DNA from: Artemisia argyi
Lineage: Eukaryota; Streptophyta; Magnoliopsida; Asterales; Asteraceae
Direction of reading: 5' to 3'
Length of the DNA stretch: 64,000 bases
NCBI GenBank assembly: GCA_030686995.1
Contig: CM060692.1
Span: forward strand, 122,610,796 to 122,674,795
Each line of letters opens with the position of its first letter. Positions within the stretch are counted from its first letter, which is position 1. The notes below the pieces were generated by a model. The model searched no databases, was not told the DNA's origin, and saw only the letters and a program-made list of their open reading frames with translations. Positions 1-12,052 of this stretch are shown in pieces. The translations under genes and the position numbers were made by a program.

Positions 1-920
1 AAATGGGTGTATATATTTCTTGTAGGACTTTTGTACATCAATTTGATCAATCACAATAATGGAGTTGGTATTGCATTAAAATTGTGTAAGTAAATGTATG
101 GGATAGGGGAGGGGGCGGCAAGGTGTGTAAGAAAAAGAAAATGGAGTGTGTAAGTAAGTTGTTGAGTATTAGTTAGTATTATGTGTATAAAAATAGTTTT
201 AAGGTGTACCGGGTACCGGGTTAACTAAAAATAAATTTTAACGGAGTTAACCGGGATAAAATAAAGTTGTAGAAATTATGTAAATATGTTGGGTATAAAT
301 ATTGGGTGTTAAAATATTTATCGGGTTGAAATAACGCAAACCGACGGAGTTATAAGCTCCGACCGTAAAATGTAGCAATTGATTGGAAAACACCGGGCAA
401 ATTAATATTATAATTTTTATATTATTAAAATGAATATAAAAATATATTTTGGATCATAGTCGGGAGTTTCGGACGTGTTAGTCACATTATTGGTCGTTTG
501 TTAACGTTTATTTAGAAATAATTATACGTAAAAGTTAATTATACCAAAAGTACTAATTTAAATATCCTACGAGTGGAATAGTATGCAAGTGACATAATGA
601 TGATACGCAGACTATTTCTAGTCCGTATGAAATGTCCCTATTGATTATGCATGAATTCGCACCTGAACCAATACGGTTACGCGAATCTAAATACTCGTAA
701 ACCAAATTTACGATGAAATGAGTAGTGCACGTGAATAGTGTTTTTCTTCCGGAATGAATAGTGTTAAGTGAATAGTAAAATTTCTGAACGCTTCTCAGAA
801 TATCAAATTAACCTCAAAAATGATGAATAGTAAAACGATGAATAGTGATCGATGAATAGTAACTGATGAATAGTAGATTATCGAAGTTTGGAAAATGACT
901 GGAATTTACGAGTTGTGACA
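1..920 (-). repeat. 3' LTR of element A (partial, cut by window edge)
   Basis: Matches 6334-7240 with a handful of substitutions and a net 13 bp length difference, mostly one extra copy of a GATGAATAGT unit near 840. On the minus strand it begins TGTCACAACTCG at 920, directly after a purine-rich tract. It carries a cluster of the 8-mer ACTATTCA (minus strand) between about 740 and 880. Confidence 0.92.
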
Positions 921-932
921 GTCTTCCCTTCT
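921..932 (-). other. polypurine tract of element A
   Basis: The minus strand reads AGAAGGGAAGAC directly before the 3' LTR start at 920. Just upstream is the near-palindrome TTCGGGACGAAGTTC, which also occurs before the 3' LTR of element C. Position and purine content fit a plus-strand primer. Confidence 0.7.
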
Positions 933-1089
933 AACAGGAACTTCGTCCCGAAGTTCAGTTTGTGTAAGTCTCTAGAATGGTATTGGTGAAAAGATGGTGA
1001 TATTTATCGTGTAAGCTACTGAGCTCTAATGGGAGTTCAAGTCTGTAGGCCACTAAACCCATACTGTCTGAATCCCGGGTTTATCTTCC

Positions 1090-1500
1090 CAAATTTTTTT
1101 CTTAATGGTATCATGCCTTTCCTAGGCAGAATTTTCAACATAACCCTGCCATTAACTTGAAATTCTAAGAGTTTACAACTTTTTGAACTTGTAACTGATT
1201 CTTGATTCGTAAGAAATTTCTGGTTATTTCATGAATGCTTACTGGACTAATGAGTTGGGCTTTTCTAAATTTCGATCCGTCCTTGGATGTTGGCACTTCG
1301 ACCATAGAGTGCATCAAATGGTATAGTCTCTACGCTCGCACGATAACTATGGTTGCAACTGAATTTGATTTATGGTAACTGGTTAGTCCAACTATTTCTA
1401 AAGTCAATCACTCATGCTCTGAGCATATCTCCGTATGTTTGAATCGTTCTCTAATCCTAACCATTGGTCTGCCGATGGTAGGTAGTGTAGTTCCAAAGGA
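1090..1500 (-). pseudogene. Decayed integrase C-terminal part, element A
   Basis: On the minus strand fragments of a chromovirus-type integrase can be read: a degenerate version of the DGQSERTIQT stretch near 1440-1478, then the segment ending in ALYGR near 1296-1320, and a degenerate C-terminal region toward 1090. Frames shift and stops are frequent. The same segments are better preserved in element B (23170-24067), which is how the match was recognised. The remnant begins only about 150 bp after the gag stop, so the whole protease-RT-RNase H block was deleted. Confidence 0.65.
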
Positions 1501-1625
1501 ATCTTAATGAAATCGCTAGGAGTTTGCGGTGATAAAAGATAGAATATTCATTAGATCGGAATTCGTTAATAGTACATGAAACTTATACGATAGAACGTAG
1601 AATTAAACACAAAAGAAATACAACA

Positions 1626-2687
1626 CTAGAGAGTTAAGGCTTTGGTTTTCTTGTTCCTTATCTCCGGGCAGTCTTTTCTGAGATGCCCAAAGTTTCCACA
1701 TTTGAAGCAACTTCCTGGAATCCTCTGATTGGTGGGTTTCCTACAGTCCTTAGCCAGATGACCCCGCTTCTTGCATATTCCACATAGTCCACTGCAATGA
1801 TATAAGTGATGCAGATTACACATGTTGCAGTAAGGTAAATTTCCAGTATATCTTTTCTTTGTGCTTGGTCCTGCAGCATAAGCTCTAAACACTTGTTGTC
1901 CTTTGTTTGGCTGCCATACTTGATCGTTTCCTTGGTTGTCATCCCTTTTCCTTTTGTTTTCGTTGTTGTTGTTGACAGTAGTTTCTTGTTTCATCACTTG
2001 AGCCATAAGCTTTTGAGACATTCTGATAGCTTCCTCCAGCGTGTCTGATTTAGAAGCAATTACGTTCCCACTGATGTTGCACGGTAGTCCACCGATGAAA
2101 TTTTCTAGCAGCTTTTCATTATCTGGAACCATAGTTGGACATAGCACAGCCAACTCCTGAAACCTTCGGATATATGCCTCGATATCATTACCTGCTGTCA
2201 CTAGCTTATAAAACTCTGTTTCCAACTTCTGCACCTCAGTACGAGGGCGAAACTTATCAGTCATCAATTTCTTGAATTGCTCCCAGGTGAGCTTGTAGGC
2301 ATTTTCCATACCAATCGGTTGAGCATAAGAATTCCACCATGACCTAGCTTCATCCAAAAGCATACCAGTAGCGAATTTTACCTTGCTGACATCAGGACAG
2401 TTGCACATGAGGAACACATTCTCAGTCTTTTCGAACCAGCGAATCAAAGCAACCGCTCCTTCAGGGCCCTTAAACTTGATGGGATCACTAACCTTAAAAT
2501 TCTTCCAAGTACATTAGCGCTTATTATCGGATTGTCCATCTGTCCTTGTCTGTAAAGCGGCCTCAGCAGCCCTTGCAGCTACCTCAGCTCTCTCGATCTC
2601 TAGAGCTTCGGTGATACTATCCTTAACCAATTTCCGAATAGCAACAGGTGTCATAGTTGGAGTAGCTTTAACTTTCCTTGGCGGCAT
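1626..2687 (-). pseudogene. gag (capsid-nucleocapsid) of element A, one premature stop
   Basis: Gypsy gag polyprotein that would form the retrotransposon particle. The frame starts at an ATG at 2687 (MPPRKVKA...) and stays open to 1626 except for a TAA at 2516-2514 (codon 58), probably from CAA. After it comes a retrotrans_gag domain (RWFEKTE, then the WW of ARSWWNSY, then YIRRFQELA) and three cysteine-rich knuckles: CNMCNLHHLYHC, CGICKKRGHLAKDC and CFKCGNFGHLRKDC, the last two of CX2CX4HX4C form. Full length would be 353 residues. From the ATG at 2447 the last 273 codons are still open. There is no protease or RT downstream, so any product would be a structural gag acting for related elements. 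Confidence 0.85.
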
Positions 2688-3774
2688 AGCTCTTCAAAAC
2701 GAGAAAAGAAGGGTGAGACATAATTAAGATGTTTCCTAGTAGTAGATGTTCGAGAGCGGATTATCATAGAATGAAAGGTTGATGTTGCGATATGACGAGT
2801 TGACGTGGCTCGAGTGGTTTTGTGATATCCTGAGATTTCTGTTGAGTTTTAAATGGTCATAATGTACCTAGGGATCCTCCTTATATATGGTATGGGAAGT
2901 CTTTCCTAGGGAGGTCATTAATAATATCCACATATCAATATTGGGAGTAATGAGTGATGAGTGACATAGGAATCTATAGAGTGTCATCTAATTCCTTATA
3001 TATATGTGGGGGTGGGAAAGGAAATGATAGTGATGGTGGGAAGGGAAGAGACTGTGACAAATGCGACAAAACGAGATTGTGATAAAAGAAAAAGTAAATG
3101 CATTGTGCATGAATGTGAAGATTCATGAGATGAAATGGCCAGTTAAACTGCTTCCAATCGGTGGTTCACGAAGTGATGGAAAATATGAATGTTCCGACAA
3201 CGAGAGTGTATACACACACACACACACACACACACACAAATGAAACATTTCGAAATTGAGTAGAGAATTCAATCCAGACAAAATTTTATTATAACCATTC
3301 TCAGTGTTGCAAAATTCATTTCTGAGTCGGATATAGGTAGTCAGCCTATGTCCCACTATCCCGGGTTGAATATAGGTGACTAGTCTATATTCCACCGAGG
3401 TTCCATAAATTTTGAAATACTCAGCTCAGTTATACTAAGACTATGTCCTTTACAAATACCAAGACGTTCAGAAAGACTAAGGCAGGTGACCAAACTCGAG
3501 GTCGAATGATGAAACTATGCAAGGAAAAAAAACATAACAGGGTGACATATATGATACGTGAACATGCTTATATGAAAGACAATTATAGTAATCAACTATA
3601 ATAAATGAATATAATATATCAGATAATGAGACATAAATCTCATCACCAATGTCAGCAACTAACCACAAATGAGGCTTCAGCTTGGCAGGCAGGCACGTGA
3701 CGGTCATAGGGTTAAGTTTTCTTGAAAGTAGCTATAGTCTAGGTTTTAAAAACACTTAGTTCGCTATAGCCAAA
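2688..3774 (-). other. Untranslated leader of element A
   Basis: About 1.1 kb between the primer binding site and the gag start. No coding sequence is supported. It contains an (AC)n microsatellite at 3212-3238 and AT-rich DNA. Short open frames over the microsatellite (HTHTHT, VCVCVC) are artefacts. Confidence 0.6.
3212..3238. repeat. (AC)n microsatellite
   Basis: About thirteen AC dinucleotide units in a row within the leader of element A. Confidence 0.95.
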
Positions 3775-3786
3775 GCTCTGATACCA
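3775..3786 (-). other. Primer binding site of element A (initiator-Met tRNA type)
   Basis: The minus strand reads TTGGTATCAGAGC three bases after the LTR end, the classic plant site complementary to the initiator methionine tRNA. It fixes the orientation and the inner LTR boundary. Confidence 0.9.
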
Positions 3787-4392
3787 ATCTGTCACACCCC
3801 CAGAATCGGGTCCAGCGGAAGCATACATGTAGCTGGGTTGTAACTCAATTGATATTACAACACAAGTTCAAAAATGGTTTTCACTTGAATCATTTAGAAT
3901 AAAATAGTTTAATCAAAAATGTTGAATTTACATCGTTAAAAGTAGTGCGGAAGTATGCCCTTAAAATAGTTTAAAACGGTCCCCAAATGAATAATCAGAG
4001 TCTTCTATGACCATGCCATACCCTGCCAAAACCTCCTGTAGCGTGCCATTGCATAAAACCTAAAAATACATGCTAAAGTGTCAACACGAGGTTGGTGAGT
4101 TCATAGAGTTTGTTTAACAAATAATGCCTATAGAGAAAAATGATCGCCCAGCAAAGGCATTGTAAATCTACTCAGTTGCAAGTCCCGCCATAAGAGACTT
4201 GTAACCTGTGTGTTTACAACCCACTGCCAAATGTGTTAAAGTCTACGTGAACAAAAGTAATACTGGTATCCAAATTCCCAGATAAATATAGCAAAACTGC
4301 TATATAAATAATTCAGTCAATGAGGCCATATGATAAATCCGTCAAGCGGGAAAACCCGTAATAAGGTTGATGCAAAGGCATCTAAATTCAGT

Positions 4393-4700
4393 CAAGTAAG
4401 GAAACATTAATATTACGTTTGACATTCAGTCAAGTGGGGAATACCACAATATTACGTTTGACATCACAGCCAAGTGGGGAATACCACAATACGTTTGACA
4501 TCACAGCCAAGTGGGGAATACCACAATATTACGTTTGACATCACAGCCAAGTGGGGAATACCACAATATTACAAGGAGGTCATATGATAAATCAGTCAAG
4601 TAGGAAAACAACAATATTACGTTTGACATCACAGCCAAGTGGGGAATACCACAATACGTTTGACATCACAGCCAAGTGGGGAATACCACAATATTACAAG
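4393..4700. repeat. Minisatellite in LTR of element A, about 40-bp units
   Basis: Units built around AAGTGGGGAATACCACAATA and CGTTTGACATCACAGCC repeat about seven times, with copies that lack the four bases TATT and one diverged copy near 4580-4625. Unit lengths therefore alternate. The copies are not separated by distinct spacers. Confidence 0.88.
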
Positions 4701-5354
4701 GAACATATAGGAACAATTTGGTGACCATGAGGTCATATAAACAAGGATGATCAATCCCATGAAATACAGATAATCAAACATACCAATTAATGCATGTGAT
4801 CAAATATATATTTAGATAAAGCTGGAAATATTTGAGTAATCAACCAGGTAAAACAAGTAGTGCGTTTAAGTAAAACGAGCATGTATTCTCCCCCAAAGAG
4901 TTTACCAAAACAATTGAAAAAGTAGGGGCTATGACTCACCTGGAGCGATAGCTACGACGACAAAGTGGATACACTGAAATGAGGCACGATCTCTAACCGC
5001 AACCTAATATGAGTAATAACGATCTACTTTAGATCATGACGTGATGTAATGAATGCACATGCACATGATACCTATACCACTCGTGACTTGGAAATACTTG
5101 TTATTGTCATAGTAAAATACTTTCCATACTTAGGAAAAATAAGTCCAAATAGAGTTATAAAAACTTGTCGTATTATATTATATAAAATGTTAGTTGTTAT
5201 ATTCCTCGTCTAGAAAACCTTAAAATAATGTCTAGTAGTCGTGTAATAAACCTTGAGTCGTACGTACTTCGTTAGTTAAAAAATAAACTCCTTGAATAAG
5301 AAATCTAGAAAATATATCATTTAGTACGTAGTTATATTATTTTCTAGTAGTGAC

Positions 5355-5357
<3 letters not shown>

Positions 5358-5428
<71 letters not shown>
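5358..5428. repeat. (TA)n microsatellite
   Basis: About 70 bp of uninterrupted TA in the LTR of element A. Confidence 0.97.
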
Positions 5429-5431
<3 letters not shown>

Positions 5432-5953
5432 TTGACGATTTTAAAACGCGTATAACTTGGTCGTTTTAAGCTCATTTTCCTCGTTCTTTATATCCACGGA
5501 TTCGTTTTATTATGTATTAATATATTTTTGATAGCTCGGCTCCTCTAGGTTACGTTTAACGCCTCTATTTGCCCGTCGAAAACTGTCAAACAGCATGCAG
5601 TTTTTCAGAAAATAGTTTTCGTCGTTAAATTTACAAAAATCATATCTCCTTCGTTATTAACTCGTTTTAATCCTTTCTTTCGCCCACGGCTTCGTTTTTG
5701 AAAGTATTTTCTAAATCTTTGTTCAAAAATATCCCCTGAGTTACTGAGTTTCCCACGTTTTCAAAATAAGGACAGTAGGTATTTGTAATGTTTCAAAAAT
5801 CATTTCTAAGGTTCCAATCTAGTTCCAACTTCAACCAAACCACTTTCAATCACCACAAAACTAGTCTAATCCTACCATACACCTTCTTAAGGTGTCATGG
5901 GTTCCTAAACATCAAAAATCAAGTGGATCTAACAAAGAAATCCAAAATACACA

Positions 5954-6031
5954 TTTCTAGGATTTATAAGTTAATAGTTTATAAAAATGAAGTTTCTAGG
6001 ATTTATAAGTTAATAGTTTATAAAAATGAAG
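5954..6031. repeat. 39-bp perfect tandem duplication
   Basis: Two identical adjacent copies (5954-5992 and 5993-6031), each starting TTTCTAGGATTTATAAG and ending ATAAAAATGAAG. Confidence 0.93.
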
Positions 6032-7240
6032 TGGTATAAGCTAACAAATGCATAAGATCTTGTATGAAAACCATATGATAAATATAAATACTTGAAGAAA
6101 TAATGAAAATAAACTTTATAAACTTACTTTGAAATGTTAAGTGATTAGATGATGAGAAATCTTGTGTTTCTTGAGTTTGTATTTCAAAACCCTTACAAGG
6201 ATGATCATATGAACTAGATTAAATCTTGATCTTAGAAAAATAGTTGGTTCTTGCTCCTCTTTTGTTTGTGCCGTGAGTAGAGAGAAGGAAAAGGAGAGGA
6301 TGAAACTTTTGGAGACTTGTGAAATATGAGGTGAAATGGGTGTATATATTTCTTGTAGGACTTTTGTACATCAATTTGATCAATCACAATAATGGAGTTG
6401 GTATTGCATTAAAATTGTGTAAGTAAATGTATGGGATAGGGGAGGGGGCGGCAAGGTGTGTAAGAAAAAGAAAATGGAGTGTGTAAGTAAGTTGTTGAGT
6501 ATTAGTTAGTATTATGTGTATAAAAATAGTTTTAAGGTGTACCGGGTACCGGGTTAACTAAAAATAAATTTTAACGGAGTTAACCGGGATAAAATAAAGT
6601 TGTAGAAATTATGTAAATATGTTGGGTATAAATATTGGGTGTTAAAATATTTATCGGGTTGAAATAACGCAAACCGACGGAGTTATAAGCTCCGACCGTA
6701 AAATGTAGCAATTGATTGGAAAACACCGGGCAAATTAATATTATAATTTTTATATTATTAAAATGAATATAAAAATATATTTTGGATCATAGTCGGGAGT
6801 TTCGGACGTGTTAGTCACATTATTGGTCGTTTGTTAACGTTTATTTAGAAATAATTATACGTAAAAGTTAATTATACCAAAACTACTAATTTAAATATCC
6901 TACGAGTGGAATAGTATGCAAGTGACATAATGATGATACGCAGACTATTTCTAGTCCGTATGAAATGTCCCTATTGATTATGCATGAATTCGCACCTGAA
7001 CCAATACGGTTACGCGAATTTAAATACTCGTAAACTAAATTTACGATGAAATGAGTAATGCACGTGAATAGTGTTTTTCTTCCTGAAATGAATAGTGTTA
7101 AGTGAATAGTAAAATTTCTGAACGCTTCTCAGAATATCAAATTGACCTCAAAAATGATGAATAGTAAAACGATGAATAGTAACTGATGAATAGTAGATTA
7201 TCAAAGTTTGGAAAATGACCGGAATTTACGAGTTGTGACA

Positions 7241-10200
7241 AAAGTGGTCTTTTCTTGATCTTGTGGATCAATGGGAATCTGAAAGTAACCCGAGAAACCA
7301 TCGAGGAAGCGATAGTACTCATTCCCCGCTAATCTCTCGAGTATCTGATCCATAAAGGGCAGAGGAAAATGATCTTTATGGGTGGCGTCATTTAACTTAT
7401 GATAGTCAATGCAGACACGCCATCCCGTAACCAAACGAGTTGGAATTAACTCATTCTCCTCGTTTGTGACAACAGTAATGCCACCCTTTTTTGGAACACA
7501 ATGAATTGGGCTGACCCAAGGACTGTCCGAGATAGGGTAAATCAATCCGGCCTCAAGAAGTTTTAAAACCTATTGTTTGATAACCTCGTGAATTTTTGGA
7601 TTCACCCTTCTTTGTTGTTGGACTGCAGGTTTGAAGTCGTCCTCCATTAAAATCTTGTGAGTACAAAATTCAGGGTCAATGCCCTTGATGTCAGAGAGTC
7701 GCCAAGCAATTGCTTGTTTATGAGACTTCAAAACCTTTATAAGAGTAGCCTTTTCCTCAACACTTAAGTCTTTAGCAATTATGACGGGCAATTTATCATC
7801 ACCCTCCAGAAATGCATATTCAAGATGAGGCGGCAAGTCCTTAAGTTCAACCTCGGGAAAGTCATCAGTTTTCTCAACATTTTTGACTTCCTCCTTATGA
7901 AGTGTTTGTGGTAGAGCAGGAAGAGGAGAGGGATCTTCGTTTAATAACTTCTCAAGCAGGAGAATATCCCTCTCGGGGTCAATCTCTTGGTTATCGATTC
8001 CATCGGGAATCGAATCACTTTTGAGAAAGGCCTCAATTTCTTCTAAGATGAAGTCACTTCCCTCAAACGGAGTGAGGGAAGGAGAAGAATTGGCAATGAT
8101 GGGGTGAGAAGATTGAGTGAGGTTTTCACTCGAAGAATCATCAATGAAACCTAAGATCTCTTGAGCATACTCCTCAGCAGCTACATCGATGACATCAATT
8201 TGATTCACCGATTCACATTCAGAATCGGAGGAGTATCTCGAAGTTTGATTTAGGTTGAAGGTAATAGCTTCCGTTCCAACACGTAATGTGATCTCATGCT
8301 CAAATACATCGATAAGAGCGCGCCCAGTCCTAAGGAATCCCCTTCCAAGAATGAGAGGGACCCTAGAATCGGCATCAAAGTCAACAATCACAAAATCTGC
8401 TGGAAAATGGAACTTTCCCACTTTAACGAATACGTCCTCGGTAATGCCAAGAGGACGAGAAATCGAACGATCGGCAAGCTCTAAAGTCATGCACGTGGGA
8501 GTGAGTTCGGGAAGAGAGAGTTTCTTCCACACATAGTATGGCATCAGGTTAATGCTAGCACCTAAATCAGCTAAGGCGAAGCATTCAACCATACCCGGGA
8601 AAGTACAAGGAATGAGAAATTTCCCGGGGTCTCCAAGCTTTTCAGGAAGCTTTTTTAAGAGAACTGCTGAGCAGTTCTCATTTAGAGGAGTTCTTGCCAT
8701 CTCAAAGAGTTTTTCTTTATTACTCAACAGAGTTTTGATTGTCGATGCAAACTTGGGCATCAAGAGAATAGCATCCGCGAAGCTAATATCAAAGTGCAAA
8801 TCTTGGAAGATTTGGAAAAACTTATCCATTTGGTGATTAGCTTTTTCACGGAGCTTTTGTTCACTGAGACGTGATGGATAGGGAATAGAAGTTTTGGATT
8901 TAGGGTTGTCCACTGGAGTTTCTGGTGGATCAAAGACAACTCCAGGCTTACATCTGGTTTCAGGATTAACCTGAGGTTGGACGTGTGCTGTACTTCGTGG
9001 GCTAGGAGTTTGCACCTTGTCCTTTGTCACCTCAGGCTCACGGTCCACTACCTTTGGAGGAGAGGAAGAAGAGGTAGTAGGAATCGCGGGTTCATCATAT
9101 GAAGCACCACTTCATGTTGTGATCGCCTTAGCATCGCCCCTCGGGTTAGCGATCGTATTGCTCGGTAAAGTAGTACCTGAGCCCGAGGGTCGATCATTTA
9201 AAGACTTCTTGATATCAGAAATCTGGCTGACCAGCAACTTGTTCAACTCTTCTTGGGACTTCATGAATTGTTTCAACAACTCGTCAGATGAAGGCCCGGT
9301 TGGAACAACGGCTTGATTCGGATTAGGAAGATTTTGAGCTCGATTGTTCGGATTGGGACCTTGATTGAAATTTCCTTGGTTTTGATGATGGAAATTCCCT
9401 TGATTCTGGTGATTGTTTCCATGAAAGTTCCCGGGATAGAAATTACCCTGACCTTGGTTCCGGTTAAAGTTTCCTTGATTTTGGTTTTGGAAACCTTGAT
9501 TTTGGAAACCTTGGTTTTGATTTTGGAAACCGTGACCCTGATTGAAGTTACCTTGGTTTTGATAACCTTGGTTCACTCTATTTTGATTTTGGCCACGGTT
9601 TTGGACATTTTGGTTTTGATTAAAACCGGGAGGTCCAGGATAATGGTGAGGACGATAGTTCGGGTCCATAGGAGGGCGGTATTGATTGCCTCCTTGATTT
9701 TGGGACCCGACAACAGCATTAGCTTCATATGGAGTACCATCAGTAGCTGTGCAATTGTAGTAGGCATGCGGCCCACCACAAGTCACACAGACTTCTACTT
9801 TTTTAACCTCAGCAGGGGGAGGATGTTGTGGAAATGAGACTTTCTTTGTTTGGGTGAGAACCAAAGCTTGGATCGCTTCAGTGAGCTTGTCAAGCTTAGC
9901 ATCCGTGCTAGATTGACCCACAAAAGATGAAGTAGAAGGACCCGCATTGATTTGAGAAACAATCGGTTTGCTTCATGTAGAGCGGACCTTGGACTTGTTT
10001 TCTATGATTTGCAAAGCTTCTTTTGTGGTTCTACTCAAAAAATTACCTCCCGCGGAGGCATTGAGAGAATCCTGATCAGTTTGGCTCACGCCATTGTAAA
10101 AAGTATCGAGTTGCATCAACTCATAGAAACCATGATGTGGACACTTGCGGAGTAATTCTTTGAAATGATCCCACGCTTCACCAAAAGATTCATCATATTT

Positions 10201-10737
10201 CTAAGTGAACTTGGTGATTTCGTTCTTAAGACTCGTGGTCTTGGAAGGTGGGAAGAATTCATTCACAAATTTTTTGACAAGATCTTCCCATGTCTCAATA
10301 GATCGTGGAGGTTGTTTTTCAAGCCAAATCCAGGCTTGTCCCTCCAGAGAGAATGGGAAGAGAAGAAGTTTTATTGCTTCACAAGGGACATTTTTGTACT
10401 TGATGGTCGAAGTGATTTTATTGAACCATCGAATGTGAGCATGAGGATCGTCCCTCTCAAAACCGTAGAATTGACTTGAGGTTACAAGATTGAGTAACCC
10501 GGTTTTGAGCTCAAAATTATCAGCCACGATGGCTGGAACAACAATGGCATCTTCGTAACCCTCGATGGGTGCTTGGAGAAGCTCACACATGGGGAGGTCT
10601 TCCGCCATGGTGACAGTGGGTGTGACAACAGTACGGATCTCAGATCCGACTGTTGGTGCAGAACGTCTACGAGGTCTTCGAGGTTTCCGGACAAGCTCAC
10701 GTAATGGGCTAGTGTACCTTGAAGAACGAGTGCGCAT
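7241..10737 (-). pseudogene. Athila-like gag-protease-RT frame with four in-frame stops, truncated in RT
   Basis: Retrotransposon polyprotein. From ATG 10737 all segments share one reading frame down to 7241, with no frameshift, interrupted by TAG at 10203, TGA at 9975, TGA at 9114 and TAG at 7572. In order: an Arg-rich N-terminus, a gag domain (SLEGQAWIWLEKQP, then FGEAWDHFKELL past the first stop), a CVTCGGPHAYYNC knuckle near 9790, a Q/N/G-rich linker (about 9340-9700), an aspartic protease with catalytic Asp in DLGASIN (8568), and reverse transcriptase to FLDGFSGY, which holds the first catalytic Asp. The YxDD box is absent because element A cut in at 7241. The first three stops fit C-to-T changes (CAG to TAG, CGA to TGA twice; ancestral codons inferred). 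Confidence 0.9.
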
Positions 10738-11013
10738 GCACTAGGGATAAAAACTTTTTGGACAATATTTTTGGAATCGTCCCGTAATCTAAAATCGTTT
10801 TTCTTTAAGAATCACCTTAAAAGAAAACCGAATCAGAAAACGTTACGATATGTTTTATTGTTTTTTAATTTTTTTGGTGTTTTAACACTTTAGGAATAGT
10901 GTTAATGACTTTTTTGTGTTTTGATTTGAAAATTTACATAAGTGGTGGTATTTGTACAGTGAGTGAGGTGAGATAACACTAATCTCGAAGGACGCTGCAG
11001 AAACGCGCACACC
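10738..11013 (-). other. Leader of the Athila-like element
   Basis: Between primer binding site and gag ATG. No gene or RNA seen. Confidence 0.55.
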
Positions 11014-11031
11014 TCCCCGGCAGCGGCGCCA
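11014..11031 (-). other. Primer binding site, tRNA-Asp type
   Basis: The minus strand reads TGGCGCCGCTGCCGGGGA, close to the complement of the plant tRNA-Asp 3' end used by Athila/Tat elements. Confidence 0.88.
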
Positions 11032-12028
11032 AAAATTGATTGATGCTAAACCGTCAACTTATATTGACCAAAGAATGGTCAACAAAGTTAAGAAGCCTAG
11101 AAACAATCTCCGGGTAATATAAGGTGTCACCAGGTCGTTAAATCCCGACAAGGTGTGAAATGTGACTGAGCGTGCTTTGTGATCGGGTGTTTATTCACAG
11201 AAAAGGTTGGTTATGAGAATTATTTGGAAATTATTAAACAAAATAGCTTAGGAAAGCTATGTGAATGATTACGGGAATTTAGATCAAGAAGATTCGAGCT
11301 AGAACCTAAAAACGTACGTTTTAATTAAAAACGTACGCGGACGAACGAAACAAAAAGTACAACTGATGGACGGAAAAGGTTAAAAGTGTAAAAATATTAT
11401 TTTTACAATCCTAACAAATAAAGAAAATTTTAAGAAAAAGGAAAATTATTTTTACACAATTTAATTATTAATTATTAATTAATTACTGATTATCTATTTA
11501 TTAACTAATTAAACTAATTAGAATTATTAAAAATACTAAAAAGGCTTAGAAAATTAATAAAAATTTTAAAAATCTAATTAACCATCATAGGAATCCTAAA
11601 AAATTATAAAAAGTTGATTTTATGTATTTTTAAACTAATTTACTAATTATTACTTTAATTATTAATTAATTACCAATTAAACTATTTATATTATAAAAAT
11701 TAGAAAATGAACAATATAAATTCTAGAAAAATTTAAAAAAATGTTTTAACTTATATAAAAGCTAGAAAAATTATAAAAACTAGGTTGTTCTTTATAAAAT
11801 CTAATTACGCTATTTAATTACTTAATATTAATTAATAATTAATTAAACTAAAATTAATTCTAAAAACTACTAAAAGATAAAATAAAAATCTGGAAAAATT
11901 TCTAGAATTACTTTAACCTAAAAGAGAATTTATAAAAATATAAAAATGATATATTGCTTATAAATAAGCTAAAAAGAAACTTAAAATGATAATTTCTATT
12001 AAAAAGAAGCTATCACTAAAATTAAAGT

Positions 12029-12052
12029 TGTTTTTTTTTTTTTTTTTTTTTT
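12029..12052. repeat. poly(T) run
   Basis: About 24 consecutive T inside the Athila-like LTR. Confidence 0.9.

Larger units (their letters stand above)
1..7240 (-). mobile_element. Ty3/gypsy element A (Tekay-like), gag plus integrase tail, no RT; runs off left edge
   Basis: The DNA at 1-920 is repeated almost identically at 6334-7240, and both copies end in the same TGTCACAACTCG (minus strand). Between them lie a primer binding site, a gag and an integrase-tail remnant, all reading on the minus strand. The internal region is only about 2.9 kb, so protease, reverse transcriptase and RNase H are missing. It interrupts the Athila reverse transcriptase frame at 7241; the second target-site copy is outside the window. 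Architecture resembles non-autonomous gag-only gypsy derivatives (TR-GAG type). Few substitutions between the LTR copies imply a young insertion. Confidence 0.9.
3790..7240 (-). repeat. 5' LTR of element A (3.45 kb)
   Basis: Bounded by TGTCACAACTCG at 7240 and GGGGGTGTGACA at 3790 (minus strand). It holds a minisatellite (about 4393-4700), a TA array (5358-5428) and a 39-bp tandem duplication (5954-6031). The block GACTTGTAAC...TGTGAACACACAGG-like at about 4180-4240 is shared with the LTR of element C near 27195-27255. No coding sequence is supported. Confidence 0.9.

Noticed and set aside
4393..4700. CRISPR-like array
   Set aside because: Units are tandem with no distinct spacers, in a plant LTR; it is a minisatellite.
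9313..9837. Ile/Leu-rich open frame on the plus strand
   Set aside because: It is the antisense shadow of the Q/N/G-rich gag linker.
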